Both the position numbers and the translations under genes were made by a program. The notes under the pieces were generated by a model that was not told the origin of the DNA, did not search any database, and saw only the letters and a list, made by a program, of their open reading frames with translations. DNA of 64,000 nt from Roseiarcus sp963805295 (GTDB taxonomy: Bacteria > Pseudomonadota > Alphaproteobacteria > Rhizobiales > Beijerinckiaceae). The stretch is from NCBI GenBank assembly GCA_963805295.1, contig CAWDTW010000096.1, forward strand, positions 59,500 to 123,499. Reading direction: 5' to 3'. Numbering within the stretch: the first letter of the stretch is position 1; the number at the start of each line of letters is the position of its first letter. This document shows, piece by piece, positions 33,121-42,660 of this stretch.

Positions 33121-35387
33121 CTACCGCCCCTCCTTCGGCGCCTGATCGGCATCGGCTGGATCGGCGCCGTGCGAGGTCACATGGCCGGGGCGCAGCAGCC
33201 GGTCGTCGCGCGCCTCGCGCGGCGCCGGGCGACCATGGGCGATCCTGCAAGGACGAGCGGTCGCTCGCCATCGCAAAGCCCGCTTCGTCGCTCCAGGTCA
33301 GGCCGACCGCGCCCGTGCGCGCGAGCGTTTTTTCGTCGAGCACGAACTTCGCCTTGCAAGCCGCGGGCGCGGTGAGGGCGCTGACGATCACTTCCGCCCG
33401 CTCGCAATCCTCGTCGAAGGCCAGCGGATCGAGGACGATGCTCAAGGACTCGCCTTCGGGAAGGGCCGCCACGCAACCCAGCCGGTCGCAGGGCGCGTCC
33501 GCGTCGCGCGCGGCCGCCGGATCGCGCCCGTCGCCGTCGGCCGCAAGCCACTGCTCGGCGGCGAACGCGTTGACGCGTTTGCCGGCGATCTGCAACCGGC
33601 CGTCGGCGTCGCGCACAGCCGCCAGGTCGCCCGACGGCGCGACGATGACGTCGTAGCGCACCCCCTGGGTCGCGCCGATCAGGCCGACGATCGCGAAAGG
33701 GATGGCGCTCGAGCGAAACGTCCAGGTCCGCCAGATCGTCGCGCTCATGACGCCGAGCGCGAGAAACGGCAGGGCATAGGGCGCGAAGGCCCGCAAGTGC
33801 AGGGTCGAGCCCGGCGCCTCGGCGATGAAGCGCGCGCACATGAGAATGAATTTGATCCCCGTCCCGACATAGAGCCAGACCGGCGCGTCGAGTCCGAGCG
33901 GATAGAGCGCGGCGCCGACGAGCGCGCCGGGCACCGCGAAGAATTCGATGACGCTCAAGGTCAGCGGATTGCCGATCAGCACGTAGGGACTGAGATCGTG
34001 GAAGTGATAGGCCATGAACGAGGCGGTCGCGCCGGTCGCGCAGGCGGTCGCGAAGAGGAGCGCGACCGGGCGGTGGAGGAGGTCGGCGACGAAGTCCGCG
34101 GGGCGCTGCGCCCCGTTGGGGCAGATAGGGATCGGGGTCGCTCTCCAGGCGCAAGAGCCGCGCCTCCATCACCGCGACCAGCGCCGCCACCGCCGCGAAA
34201 GACAGCTGGAAGCTGACGCCGAGGATCGCTTCCGGTTCGATGGCGACGACGGCGAAGACCGCAAAGGCGAGATTGCGCATGGTCAGCGCCCGCCGGTCCA
34301 TCACGACGGCGCCGAGCACGATCAGCGTCATGACGAGGGCGCGCTCGGTGCCGACCCGCGAGCCGGTGGCGATGTCGTAGAGGAGCGACCCCGCCATCGC
34401 GACCGCGGCCGCCCATTTCTTGATCGGATAGTTGAGCGCCAAGGTCGGCGACAGCGCCAGGAGGCGACGCGTCACGACAAAAAAGATGCCGGCCACCAGC
34501 GTCATCTGCACGCCGGAAATCGTGATGATGTGAAAAATGCCGGCCTCGCGGATGAGGTCCTTGGCGTCGTTGGAGAGGAAGTCGCGCTTGCCCGTGACCA
34601 TCGCGGCGGCGATCGCGCCCTCGTCCCCTCCGATGATCCGGTCGACCCTCGCCGCAAGACGGTTGCGCGCATGATCGATCGCGGCGCCGAAGCGCTGGCC
34701 GAGGCTCGCGTCGCCCGGCGGCGGCAGAACTTCAATCGCGCCGAGCGTCGAGCCGACCGCGCCGACGCCGGCGAAGAACGCGTCGCGGGCGAAATCGTAG
34801 CCGCCCGGCAGCACCGCATGAGACGGCGGCAGGAGCCGCGCCTTCAGCGCCACGAAGTCGCCGGCGACGACGTTCGGCGTCGTGCGCGTCGTCACGCGAA
34901 CGCGGCGCGGGACTTTCTCTCGCGACATGCCGTCGGCGTTGCTCACGGCGATCACCATGCGCGCTCCGACGGGCCTGAGATCCACCTCCTCGACATAGCC
35001 TTGCAAGGACACGATGCGGATGCGGTCGAGGACCGGCGCGGCGACCCGCAAGGTGCGCAGCGACATCGCCAGAAATCCGGCGAAGAGGGCGACGAACGCC
35101 AGCGACAGGCCGAGCGCCAAGGGCCGCGCGCGGGAGAATAAGGCGAGCGCGGCGAAAAGCGCGGTCAGCCCCGCCGGCAGCCAGAGGACCGGCTCGCGGT
35201 CGGCCGCCAGGTTGAGCGCGACCCCGCCCATCGCCGCGACCGGCAGCCACAAGAAGAACCGCCGCTCCTCGACTTCCTGCGCGAGCGCGCCCGCAAACGC
35301 CCCGCGCCAATCGAGCGCCCGCACGGAAACGCGCGTGAGCCCGACGGCGGGCGAAAGAACCCCGGTGCGGGAAAAGGACGCCATCAC
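33121..35387 (-). pseudogene. comEC: ComEC/Rec2-family DNA uptake channel, frameshifted
   Basis: ATG 35387 or 35384 starts a ~755-residue protein: DUF4131-type N-terminal part ('FLWLPVAAMGGVALNLAADR'), OB-like segment, then the competence membrane domain ('IFHIITISGVQMTLVAGIFF', 'SRVGTERALVMTLIVLGAVV', 'GVSFQLSFAAVAALVAVMEA'). An extra C near 34100 (GCGCCCCGCGG) shifts the frame; the protein continues as 'ADFVADLLHRPVALLFATAC' and 'MAYHFHDLSPYVLIGNPLTL'. The degenerate C-terminal domain has 'GKRVNAFAAEQWLAADGDGR'. A second shift near 33240 is needed to reach the likely stop at 33121. The intact protein would carry single-stranded DNA across the inner membrane. Confidence 0.85.
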
Positions 35388-35467
35388 GGCCCGAAGCTTA
35401 GACCCGAGGACGCTTGGGGCGAAAGAGGCGGTGGGGCGGCTTCAACCTCGCGCACCAAGAAATCATG

Positions 35468-35495
35468 TTGACAATAGTGCTGAAAGTGATAGTGT
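35468..35495 (+). promoter_or_regulatory. Candidate promoter of the tandem-repeat/PQQ protein
   Basis: Perfect TTGACA (35468-35473) in an A/T-rich stretch, with weak TAGTGT (35490-35495) 16 bases downstream. The leader to ATG 35584 would be about 80 bases and ends in GGAGG (35574-35578). Confidence 0.45.
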
Positions 35496-35583
35496 ACTAC
35501 GTGGTGTGGGAGGAGCTTGCCGATTTATTACGAAGCGTTTAACAAGTAACGTGCGTCAACAACTCTGGCAACGGAGGAATGCT

Positions 35584-38106
35584 ATGGCGCGGACTATTCA
35601 AATTGATCAGAGCAAGTCAAAACCGATAGCTGAACAAGGTTCTTTGACATCGATCGCGGGTGAAACGATTACCTATTTTCTCGCGCTCGCTATGCGTCTC
35701 GTTGCCGAAAAAATTCGGGTCACTGACCGGTCTGAACCTCGGCGTGCTCGAAAATCATTTATAGTTGGCTTTTTTTTCTTATGCCTTGGTGTCTATACGT
35801 CGGCTCTGGCGGGCGACTTACCGAGCACGCCGCCGGATGGCTGGTGGTGGTACTATGGTCAGACGCCGGCACAAGTGACTTCGCTCCTCGGAACCAATGA
35901 TGCGCGGCTCGTGAGCATCCAAGTCGAGCAGTCCTCCCCGCTCCATTTCACGGTGGCCATGGTCAAAAATACTGGGGCTTATGCAAAGGAATGGTGGTGG
36001 TATTACGGTCAGACAGCAACAGATATCGCCAACCATGCCAAAGCTTTGAATGCACGAATTATAAATTTGGATGCTTACGAAGTGAATGGTCAAATCTATT
36101 TCGCCGCAATATTTATTAGCAATACGGGCGCGGATGCGAAAAGTTGGTGGTGGTATTACGGACAAAGTCCCGCGAATATTGCCTCTCTTGTTCAGCAAAA
36201 TAAAGCGCGCCTTGTCGACTTTCGCCAATATTCGGCTAATGGCGCGACGCAATACGCTACCGTGATGGTCGACAACACCGGCGCGGACGCGTTGGCTTGG
36301 TGGTGGTACTACAATATCACTGCCGCGGAGACCTCTCAGTTCTTAACTCAGAACCGCGCCTATCTCGTGAGCCTGCAGCTCGCCAACGCGAGCGGCCCAA
36401 CCTTTAACGTGATCCTGAACAGTTTGCCGACGCCGAGCGGCAACGGCTGGTGGTGGTACTACGGGGTCAACGCAACGGAACTAACGAGCCTGTACGATTT
36501 GAACCGTGCTTGGCTAAGAGATGTCAAGACGTATCAACTTGGCGGACAGCGCGTTTTCACGGCTCTGATGCTCGGCACGGAGAAACCGGGGCCGCAGGCG
36601 GTCACGACGTACCACTACGACAACAACCGAACGGGCTGGAACAGCAACGAAACCATACTCAACCCGGAAAATGTTGCGAGCTCGAAATTCGGCCTCCTCA
36701 AAACCGTTGCGCTGGACGACCAGGTGGACGCGCAACCGCTCGTCATTCCAGGCCTGTCGACTGTGGGCGGCAAAGGCGCCGCCGGGCATGACGTCGTCTA
36801 TGTCGTCACCGAGAGCAACACGGTTTACGCGATCGACGCGGCGACCGGCGCGGTGCTCGCGCAACGAAATCTCGGGGCGCCCGTCCCGACGCCGCTGAAC
36901 TGCAACAACAACGGCCCCAACGTCGGGATTAACGGCACGCCGGTCATCGCCGGGAAGACCATGTACCTCGTGACTTACGAATTGGACGCCGGAGCGCCGG
37001 TCCATCGCGTCCACGCCCTCGACATCACCACGCTTGCAGACGTCGTGCCGCCAGTGCCAGTGGCGGCGTCGCATGTGCTCACGAACGGCGCAAAAGTCGC
37101 TTTCGACCCGCGCCGGCAGCGGCAACGCGCCGGACTGCTGGCGGCCAACGGCAACATCTACGTTGGATTCGCCAGCTTTTGCGACTTCCAGGCCGGCAAC
37201 TCGCGCGGCTGGATCCTGGGCTGGCATAAAAAGACGCTCGCGCCTCTCCCGGCAAACGAACTCACCGATCAACTTTCCTCGGCGCCCAACAACTTTTTCC
37301 TCTCCTCGGTCTGGATGTCCGGCTACGGGCTCGCCGCGGACAAGGACGGCTTTATTTATGCAGTCACTGGAAATTCTGATCCAGCTGGAACAACCTATAA
37401 CAGCATCCACAACGTGGCCGAGAGCGTCATCAAGCTCTCGCCCGATCTGACCAAGCTTGTCGACTTTTTCACGCCCGCCAATGTTGCAGTTTTGGACGAG
37501 AACGACACCGATTTCGGCTCGGGCGGCGTTATGGTGGCGCCAGATCAGAGCGGCTCCGTGCCGCACGTGTTGGCGGCGGCGGGTAAAGACGGCCGGCTGT
37601 TCATGTTGAACGCCGATGCGATGGGAGGGTTCACGCCCGGCGGCCCCGACAAGGATGTTTTCGAACAGAACATCGGCGGTTGCTGGTGCGGGCAGTCGTA
37701 CTTCATGCAGCCCGGCGGCGTGATCGTGAGCAGCGGCGGGACGTCCGTGACAATGTGGACGATTTAGGCCTCGCCGAGTTTCGCGCTGATTAACGCGGGC
37801 TCTTCGCGGCCGATCAGCGCGGGCGCACAGGATCCAGGCTTCTTCACCTCGATCTCCTCGGCTGGCGCCGGTCCGGGCGTAATCATCTGGGCGGTGTCAC
37901 GTCCGGCAAGCAGCGCAACCACGACGCAATTCCTCTATGCGTTCTCCGAAACCAAGGATTCCACTGGATATCTGACGATGCTGCGTCTTCTGCCCGCCGG
38001 CGACTGGCCCAACACCGGCGGCAATGCGAACATCGTTCCGGTCGTTGCAAACGGGCGGGTCTTCGTCGCCAACTATCGCGCGCTCAGCATCTTTGGGCTG
38101 CAATGA
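35584..38106 (+). pseudogene. Secreted protein: five WWWYY tandem repeats plus PQQ-like beta-propeller, in-frame TAG
   Basis: ATG 35584 has a strong GGAGG site. After a 58-residue basic/polar lead comes a hydrophobic signal (FIVGFFFLCLGVYTSALA). Five repeats of about 50 residues follow, each opening with WWWYY (residues 87, 137, 188, 239, 289) and containing 'NARLV..' and 'VMVDNTGADA'-like strands; they resemble the bacterial tandem repeat domain BTRD1. From about residue 340 a PQQ-type propeller begins: 'VVYVVTESNTVYAIDAATGA', 'NGNIYVGFASFCDFQAG', 'GFIYAVTGNSDPAG', 'VLAAAGKDGRLFMLNADAMG'. TAG at 37765-37767 stops it at 727 residues. The same frame continues and encodes the last blades ('PGVIIWAVSRPAS', 'NGRVFVANYRALSIFGLQ') to TGA 38104. 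Lower GC and different codon use suggest transfer. Confidence 0.75.
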
Positions 38107-38120
38107 GAGGGAGAAGTCAG

Positions 38121-38501
38121 ATGCCGGTCCATCGCGCCGTTCTCGTTCTGGCTTGTGCTTGCTCAACGCTCATATCCGTGGCCGAGGCAGCCAAAAGCGA
38201 ATGCCCGCGCGCGATGGCTGTACCGGGCCTGGCGGCGCCGACCGGACCGGCGGTGGAGCTGTTCGGCACGATCAGCAAGGTTCAGGGCAATCAGCTTATC
38301 ATTGAGACGCGAGACGGAAAGCAACTGACGATTGATGCGACCCCTGCACTGACTGCCCAGGAGAGCACGCCATTGGTCGATGGCCGCGCAGTCGACATCC
38401 TCGGGACGGAAGAATTGGGCGGCGTGGTGCGCGCCGATGTCATCCGTCACGCCAAAGACGCCCCGACGAGCTGGGGCGCGGACTGCTTGCCGGCTCAGTG
38501 A
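38121..38501 (+). CDS. Small secreted protein (DUF5666/OB-fold-like)
   Basis: The product is 126 residues from ATG 38121, preceded by GAGGGAGAAG; ATG 38103, overlapping the stop of the previous gene, is the alternative. A signal peptide (RAVLVLACACSTLISVAEA) leads to a small beta-rich domain: 'VELFGTISKVQGNQLIIETR', 'DGKQLTIDATPALTAQ', 'VDGRAVDILGTEELGGVVRA'. This looks like the DUF5666 type of small OB-fold. Its tight spacing (15 bases) makes it an operon partner of the propeller protein. Function unknown. Confidence 0.65.
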   Translation: MPVHRAVLVLACACSTLISVAEAAKSECPRAMAVPGLAAPTGPAVELFGTISKVQGNQLIIETRDGKQLTIDATPALTAQESTPLVDGRAVDILGTEELGGVVRADVIRHAKDAPTSWGADCLPAQ

Positions 38502-38549
38502 GTTTGGCTGCGCGCCCGGGCAAGTCGACGACGTCGCAGCGATTAAGCC

Positions 38550-38771
38550 CTATTCGTCATTGCTTGCGTTCAAATCTTCGGTCGCGATGGAGCGCGTTCC
38601 TCGTCGCTCGCCGAGTTTCTCGCGCAAGGCGTTGATCTCGGCGATCGTGCGCCGGACAAGCTCTATCTCGAAGTTCGGCGTCTCGCCGCTGCGCTTGCCG
38701 AAGCGCGCGTCCGCGCTCATCCGCCCCATCCAGTCGCCCAATTCCCAGACGATGTCGCTTGAATAGTTCAT
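38550..38771 (-). CDS. Hypothetical small protein
   Basis: The product is 73 residues, polar, rich in Arg and Glu ('IELVRRTIAEINALREKLGE'), with a helical C-terminal half that could form a short coiled coil. ATG 38771 has GGAG about nine to twelve bases upstream. No recognised domain and no signal peptide. It lies between convergent/divergent neighbours and could be a spurious frame, though its composition is more protein-like than the shadows around it. Confidence 0.45.
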   Translation of the reverse strand: MNYSSDIVWELGDWMGRMSADARFGKRSGETPNFEIELVRRTIAEINALREKLGERRGTRSIATEDLNASNDE

Positions 38772-39000
38772 CCCGCCATGCTCCCCGAATCGGACACAAC
38801 CTGACGGTTGCGCCGGCGACGATTCTTACTCCAAAAATTGGATCACGTACAAACCTGTCGAGCGAGAGGCGAAGCGGCGAATTGGGCCGGCGCCGATCAC
38901 GCCCCGGCCGCGAGCGCTCCTTCGCCATGAGGCGCGCCCTCCCCATGATCGCGGCGCCGCGCCATTGTATAGTGCGTCGAAGATCAAGCGGAGGACGCCG

Positions 39001-40195
39001 ATGAAGGACGACAACAGCAAGCGGCTCAGGGCCGATCGCGTTTTTCTGACCGAAGACGGCTGCGATCTCGACGCGTTCCGCGCTCTCGTCGAGCGCACGG
39101 TCAACCTTGCCGACTATCCCTTCGCCGCCGACGTCGTCTCGAACGCGCTGATCTACGAAGGCGACGCGGTGCGCCAAGCCGCCGCCTCCCCCGAGCGCCG
39201 CCGGGAGCTGATGGCCGAATGGGTCGAGGCGATGAGCGAGGGACCCGGCGTCCTCGTCTTCCGAAAGGCCTTCGCCGACCTTTCCGCCATCGAGGCGGCC
39301 AACGCCCATTTCTGGGCGATGATCGACGAGCAGCACAGAAGCAATTCCAGCCGCGGCGATCATTTCGCCAAGCCCGGCGCGAACGACCGGGTCTGGAACG
39401 CGCTGGAGAAACTCTGCCTCGCCGACCCCGCCGCCTTCGCCGCCTACTACGGCAACGCGATCATCGCGCTGATGAGCGAAGCGTGGCTTGGGCCGGGCTA
39501 TCAGATCACGTCGCAGCTCAACGTCGTCAATCCGGGCGGCGAGGCGCAGGTTCCCCATCGCGACTATCACATGGGCTTCCAGACGGCGCGCGAGATCGAG
39601 CGCTTTCCGATCCACGCGCATCGCCTGTCGCCGATGCTGACGCTTCAGGGCGCGGTCGCCCATTGCGACATGCCGCTCGAACTCCGGCCCGACGCTCTAC
39701 CTGCCGTTCTCGCAGACCTACCTGCCCGGCTATCTCGCGGCGGCCAGCGACGACTTCCGCGCATATTTCGAGGCCCACAAGATTCAGCTGCCGCTTATCA
39801 GCGGCGACGCGGTCTTCTTCAATCCCGCGCTCTTCCACGCCGCGGGCGCCAACCGCTCCCAGAACGTCAGGCGGATCGCCAATCTCTTGCAGGTCTCGTC
39901 GGCTTACGGCCGCGCGATGGAAAGCGTCGACCGGCTGAAAATGAGCGTGGCGCTCTATCCCACGCTCCAGAGGCTCCTGGCCGACAAGGCGATCACGGGG
40001 GAAGCCGCCGGCAACGCGATCGCCGCTTCAGCCGAAGGCTACGCCTTCCCGACCAACCTCGACCGCGATCCCGCCATCGGCGGCATGGCGCCGCAGAGCC
40101 AGCAGGCGCTGATGCGCCATGCGCTCGAGGAGAACTGGACGCCGGAGGCCTTCGCTCGCGCGGCCGAGGCGCAGGCGTGGCGGAAGCTGACCTGA
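39001..40195 (+). pseudogene. Phytanoyl-CoA dioxygenase (PhyH)-family oxygenase, frameshifted
   Basis: ATG 39001, with GGAGGA upstream, begins 'MKDDNSKRLRADRVFLTEDG'. The Fe(II)/2-oxoglutarate fold shows 'EAQVPHRDYHMGFQTAREIE' with the His-x-Asp ligands and, after the break, 'QLPLISGDAVFFNPALFHAA' with the distal His. The break is near 39690 (GAACTCCGG has one extra base); correction gives 'GPTLYLPFSQTYLPGYLAAA'. The corrected length is about 397 residues. Such enzymes hydroxylate small molecules; the substrate is unknown. It converges with the AraC regulator gene. Confidence 0.8.
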
Positions 40196-40209
40196 GCGCG
40201 GCGCGCCTG

Positions 40210-41079
40210 TCAGCAGGTCGATCGGTATTTCGTCGGGCTCACGCCGAAGGTCGCGCGGAAGCGGGCGTTGAAGGTCGAGAGATCGCCGAAGCCGCTGTCG
40301 AGCGCGACGGAAAGGACAGAGTCCTTTGACGCAGCGAGGCGCCGCGCGGCGCGCGTCATCCTCGCACGCAAGACATACTGATACGGCGTCATGCCGACCA
40401 GCCGCCGGAACACCCGCAGGAAATGGTGCTTGCTGAGGCCCGCGATCGCCGCGAGGCCGGCGAGATCGATCGCGTCGTCGGGGCGCTGTTCGATCAGGCG
40501 CAAGACTTCGACCACGCGCCGGGTCTCCCAGGCCCGAGGCGGCGGCGGAGACCGCGCGCCGTCGTTCAGCTCGGCGACGACCGTCTCCACGAGAGCGATC
40601 AGCAGCTCCTCGGCTTGAAGCGGGTGAGCGCAATCCCGCAGGTTCTCGATCGCAGCGAACAGCGGCGTCAGCCGGTTCGAGGCCGGAAGCATCGGCTGGC
40701 TGAGCGGATCGCGCCCAGCCGAAAAGCCGATCGAGGCGATCTCCTCGAAGACGTCCTCTCGAAGGTTGAAGGAAATGCAACGGTCGCCTGCGCTGTGCTC
40801 GTGCCCGCATTGGTAGCAGGCGCGGCTCTTGCCGAGCAGCAGAGCGCCCGGATAGAGGAGGCTCGCGCCACGGCCGGCGCGATAGGTGAATGAGCCCTCC
40901 AGCACAGCCGCGATGCTGAAGCCCTCGTGCCGCTCTTCATACGACCGGTCGGCGGGGCCGGCGCGACAGACGATCTCGCTGACGCTCCACGTCTCACCGC
41001 CGGCGATGCGTCGTGGGGAGAGCGTCGGAGGGCGCAGGCTTTCGGCTGTCCCCGGCGCGCCGGGAGCCATCGTTTCCAT
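40210..41079 (-). CDS. AraC-family transcriptional regulator
   Basis: The product is 289 residues started at ATG 41079 (METMAPGAPG), close to the divergent promoter region. The N-terminal cupin-like sensing domain includes 'HEGFSIAAVLEGSFTYRAGR' and a Cys-containing 'SRACYQCGHEHSAGDRCISF'. Two helix-turn-helix motifs are C-terminal: 'LAAIAGLSKHHFLRVFRRLV' and 'VALDSGFGDLSTFNARFRAT', ending 'FGVSPTKYRSTC'. Being divergent from the VOC/SRPBCC gene pair, it probably regulates those genes. Confidence 0.88.
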   Translation of the reverse strand: METMAPGAPGTAESLRPPTLSPRRIAGGETWSVSEIVCRAGPADRSYEERHEGFSIAAVLEGSFTYRAGRGASLLYPGALLLGKSRACYQCGHEHSAGDRCISFNLREDVFEEIASIGFSAGRDPLSQPMLPASNRLTPLFAAIENLRDCAHPLQAEELLIALVETVVAELNDGARSPPPPRAWETRRVVEVLRLIEQRPDDAIDLAGLAAIAGLSKHHFLRVFRRLVGMTPYQYVLRARMTRAARRLAASKDSVLSVALDSGFGDLSTFNARFRATFGVSPTKYRSTC

Positions 41080-41187
41080 GGCTGCATTATAGCAATTTTC
41101 CCCAAGCCGGCCATCGAACGTCCGCATAACGTGCGCCGTGGCGACGGCCGTTGTCGGCCCATCGCCCGACCAAGAGGAGACACGCGC

Positions 41188-41562
41188 ATGTTCGACCATG
41201 TCTCGATCGGCGTCAGCGACATCGCCAGGGCGAAGGCGTTCTACGACCGGACGCTCGAACCCATCGGTTACAGCCGGCTCAGCACCGGCGAGGACTCGCT
41301 CGGCTACGGCAAGGAATCCGTCAGCCTATGGATCGGGGCGACAAACTCGCCCGCGCCCGACGATCCGAAGTCCGGGTTGCATTTTTGCTTCGCCGCGCCC
41401 GATCGTGAAAGCGTCGCGCGGTTCCACGCCGCCGCTCTCGCCGCGGGCGGCCGCGACAACGGCGAGCCGGGCGTCCGCGCCGACTACGGCGCCGATTATT
41501 TCGCCGCCTATGTCGTCGATCCCGACGGCTATCGGCTCGAAGCCCTGCATCTCGGAGCGTGA
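41188..41562 (+). CDS. VOC-family (glyoxalase-like) protein
   Basis: The product is 124 residues from ATG 41188 with AGAGGAGA upstream. It is a single VOC domain: 'MFDHVSIGVSDIARAKAFYD', 'GYGKESVSLWIGATN', 'GLHFCFAAPDRESVARFHAA', 'AAYVVDPDGYRLEALHLG'. Members are metal-dependent lyases, isomerases or antibiotic-resistance proteins; no specific role can be assigned. Divergent from the AraC gene and followed immediately by the SRPBCC gene. Confidence 0.85.
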   Translation: MFDHVSIGVSDIARAKAFYDRTLEPIGYSRLSTGEDSLGYGKESVSLWIGATNSPAPDDPKSGLHFCFAAPDRESVARFHAAALAAGGRDNGEPGVRADYGADYFAAYVVDPDGYRLEALHLGA

Positions 41563-41567
41563 CGGCG

Positions 41568-41969
41568 ATGGCGACCGTTCGAACGACCCTCGACACCCGC
41601 GCGTCGCTCGACGACGCGTGGGACGCCATTCGCGACGTCGGAGCGCTGCATACGCGCCTCGCCCCGGGCTTTGTCGCCGACACGCGGCTCGAGCCGGGCG
41701 CCCGCGTCGTGACCTTCGTCAACGGAATGGTCATCCGCGAGCCGATCGTCACGATCGACGACGAGGCCCGCCGGCTCGTCTGGAGCGCGGAAGGCGGACG
41801 AACCACCCATTACAACGCGTCGCTTCAGGTTTCGGCGCGTCCCGACGGCGGCGCGACCGTCGTCTGGACAGCCGACTTCCTACCCGACGACGTCAAGCCG
41901 CAACTCGCCACGGCGATCGAGGCGGGCACGCGGGCGATGAAGCGGTCGCTCGACGCGCTGGTGAAATGA
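41568..41969 (+). CDS. SRPBCC-family (polyketide cyclase/START-like) protein
   Basis: The product is 133 residues from ATG 41568 (a GTG at 41559 overlapping the upstream stop is possible). The helix-grip fold is suggested by 'TTLDTRASLDDAWDAIRDVG', 'VTFVNGMVIREPIVTIDDEA', 'RRLVWSAEGGRTTHYNASLQ' and a C-terminal helix 'IEAGTRAMKRSLDALVK'. These proteins bind hydrophobic ligands. It is co-transcribed with the VOC gene (five-base gap). Confidence 0.8.
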   Translation: MATVRTTLDTRASLDDAWDAIRDVGALHTRLAPGFVADTRLEPGARVVTFVNGMVIREPIVTIDDEARRLVWSAEGGRTTHYNASLQVSARPDGGATVVWTADFLPDDVKPQLATAIEAGTRAMKRSLDALVK

Positions 41970-41979
41970 GCGGCGCCGC

Positions 41980-42660
41980 TCAGCCCGCCGCGCGGCAGTC
42001 GCCGAGCACCGCCTTGAGCTGCGCCTCGAGCGGCCCCGCGCCCGGGGCGTAAGAGGCGTCGATCGCGGCAGTGCCGATGGTGAAGGCGTCGGCGCCGGCG
42101 GCGCGGATGGCGGCGATGCGTTCGGCCGAATTGATCGAGCCTGCGGCGACGATTTTGCCGCCGCCGGCAAATCCGCGCCGGCAGGCGGCGACGAGGTCGA
42201 GCGGCTCGGCTTCGGTCGCGCGATAGGCGAGAATGTCGACGCCCGCGCAGCCGATCGCTGCGAAGGCGCGGCAATGCGCCTCGACCTCCGCCGCCGAGCC
42301 GCCGAGACGCGTCGGATGGCCGCGTGGATTGCCCGCGAACGGCAAATAGCGGGTCGCGCTCCCCGCAAGGATGCGCAAGGCCTCCTCGGCGTGCACGCCG
42401 CCCATCAGCCAGTCGACGCCGAGCTCGCGCCCGAGCGCGATCGACCGCAATTCGTCGTCGCGCGAGGTGGAGACGACTTCCATCCACGGCGACGCGCCGG
42501 CCTCCCGGATGGCGGCGGTCAGGCGCCTCAGCATCGGCGCCTCGGCCCCGACGTCCTTGAAGCCGACATGCTTCAGGCCCAGCACACGCGCGATCTCGAC
42601 GAGGTCGAGCGCGTTGCCGACCGTGGCGTCGTCGCGGGTCAACATGAAGACGAAGTCCAT
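41980..42660 (-). CDS. TIM-barrel protein of unknown function (HisA/HisF-like)
   Basis: The product is 226 residues, intact, 'MDFVFMLTRDDATVGNALDL' at the start. Alternating strands and helices ending in the phosphate-site-like 'GGGKIVAAGSINSAERIAAI' and 'GADAFTIGTAAIDASYAPG' indicate a (beta/alpha)8 barrel of the ribulose-phosphate-binding kind. I recognise similar proteins in rhizobial genomes but not a defined reaction. It converges with the SRPBCC gene, ten bases apart. Confidence 0.7.
   Translation of the reverse strand: MDFVFMLTRDDATVGNALDLVEIARVLGLKHVGFKDVGAEAPMLRRLTAAIREAGASPWMEVVSTSRDDELRSIALGRELGVDWLMGGVHAEEALRILAGSATRYLPFAGNPRGHPTRLGGSAAEVEAHCRAFAAIGCAGVDILAYRATEAEPLDLVAACRRGFAGGGKIVAAGSINSAERIAAIRAAGADAFTIGTAAIDASYAPGAGPLEAQLKAVLGDCRAAG

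Noticed and set aside
35014..35583. N-terminal extension of the repeat/propeller protein from 35014
   Set aside because: It overlaps comEC and lacks a ribosome binding site; ATG 35584 has GGAGG and is followed by the signal peptide.
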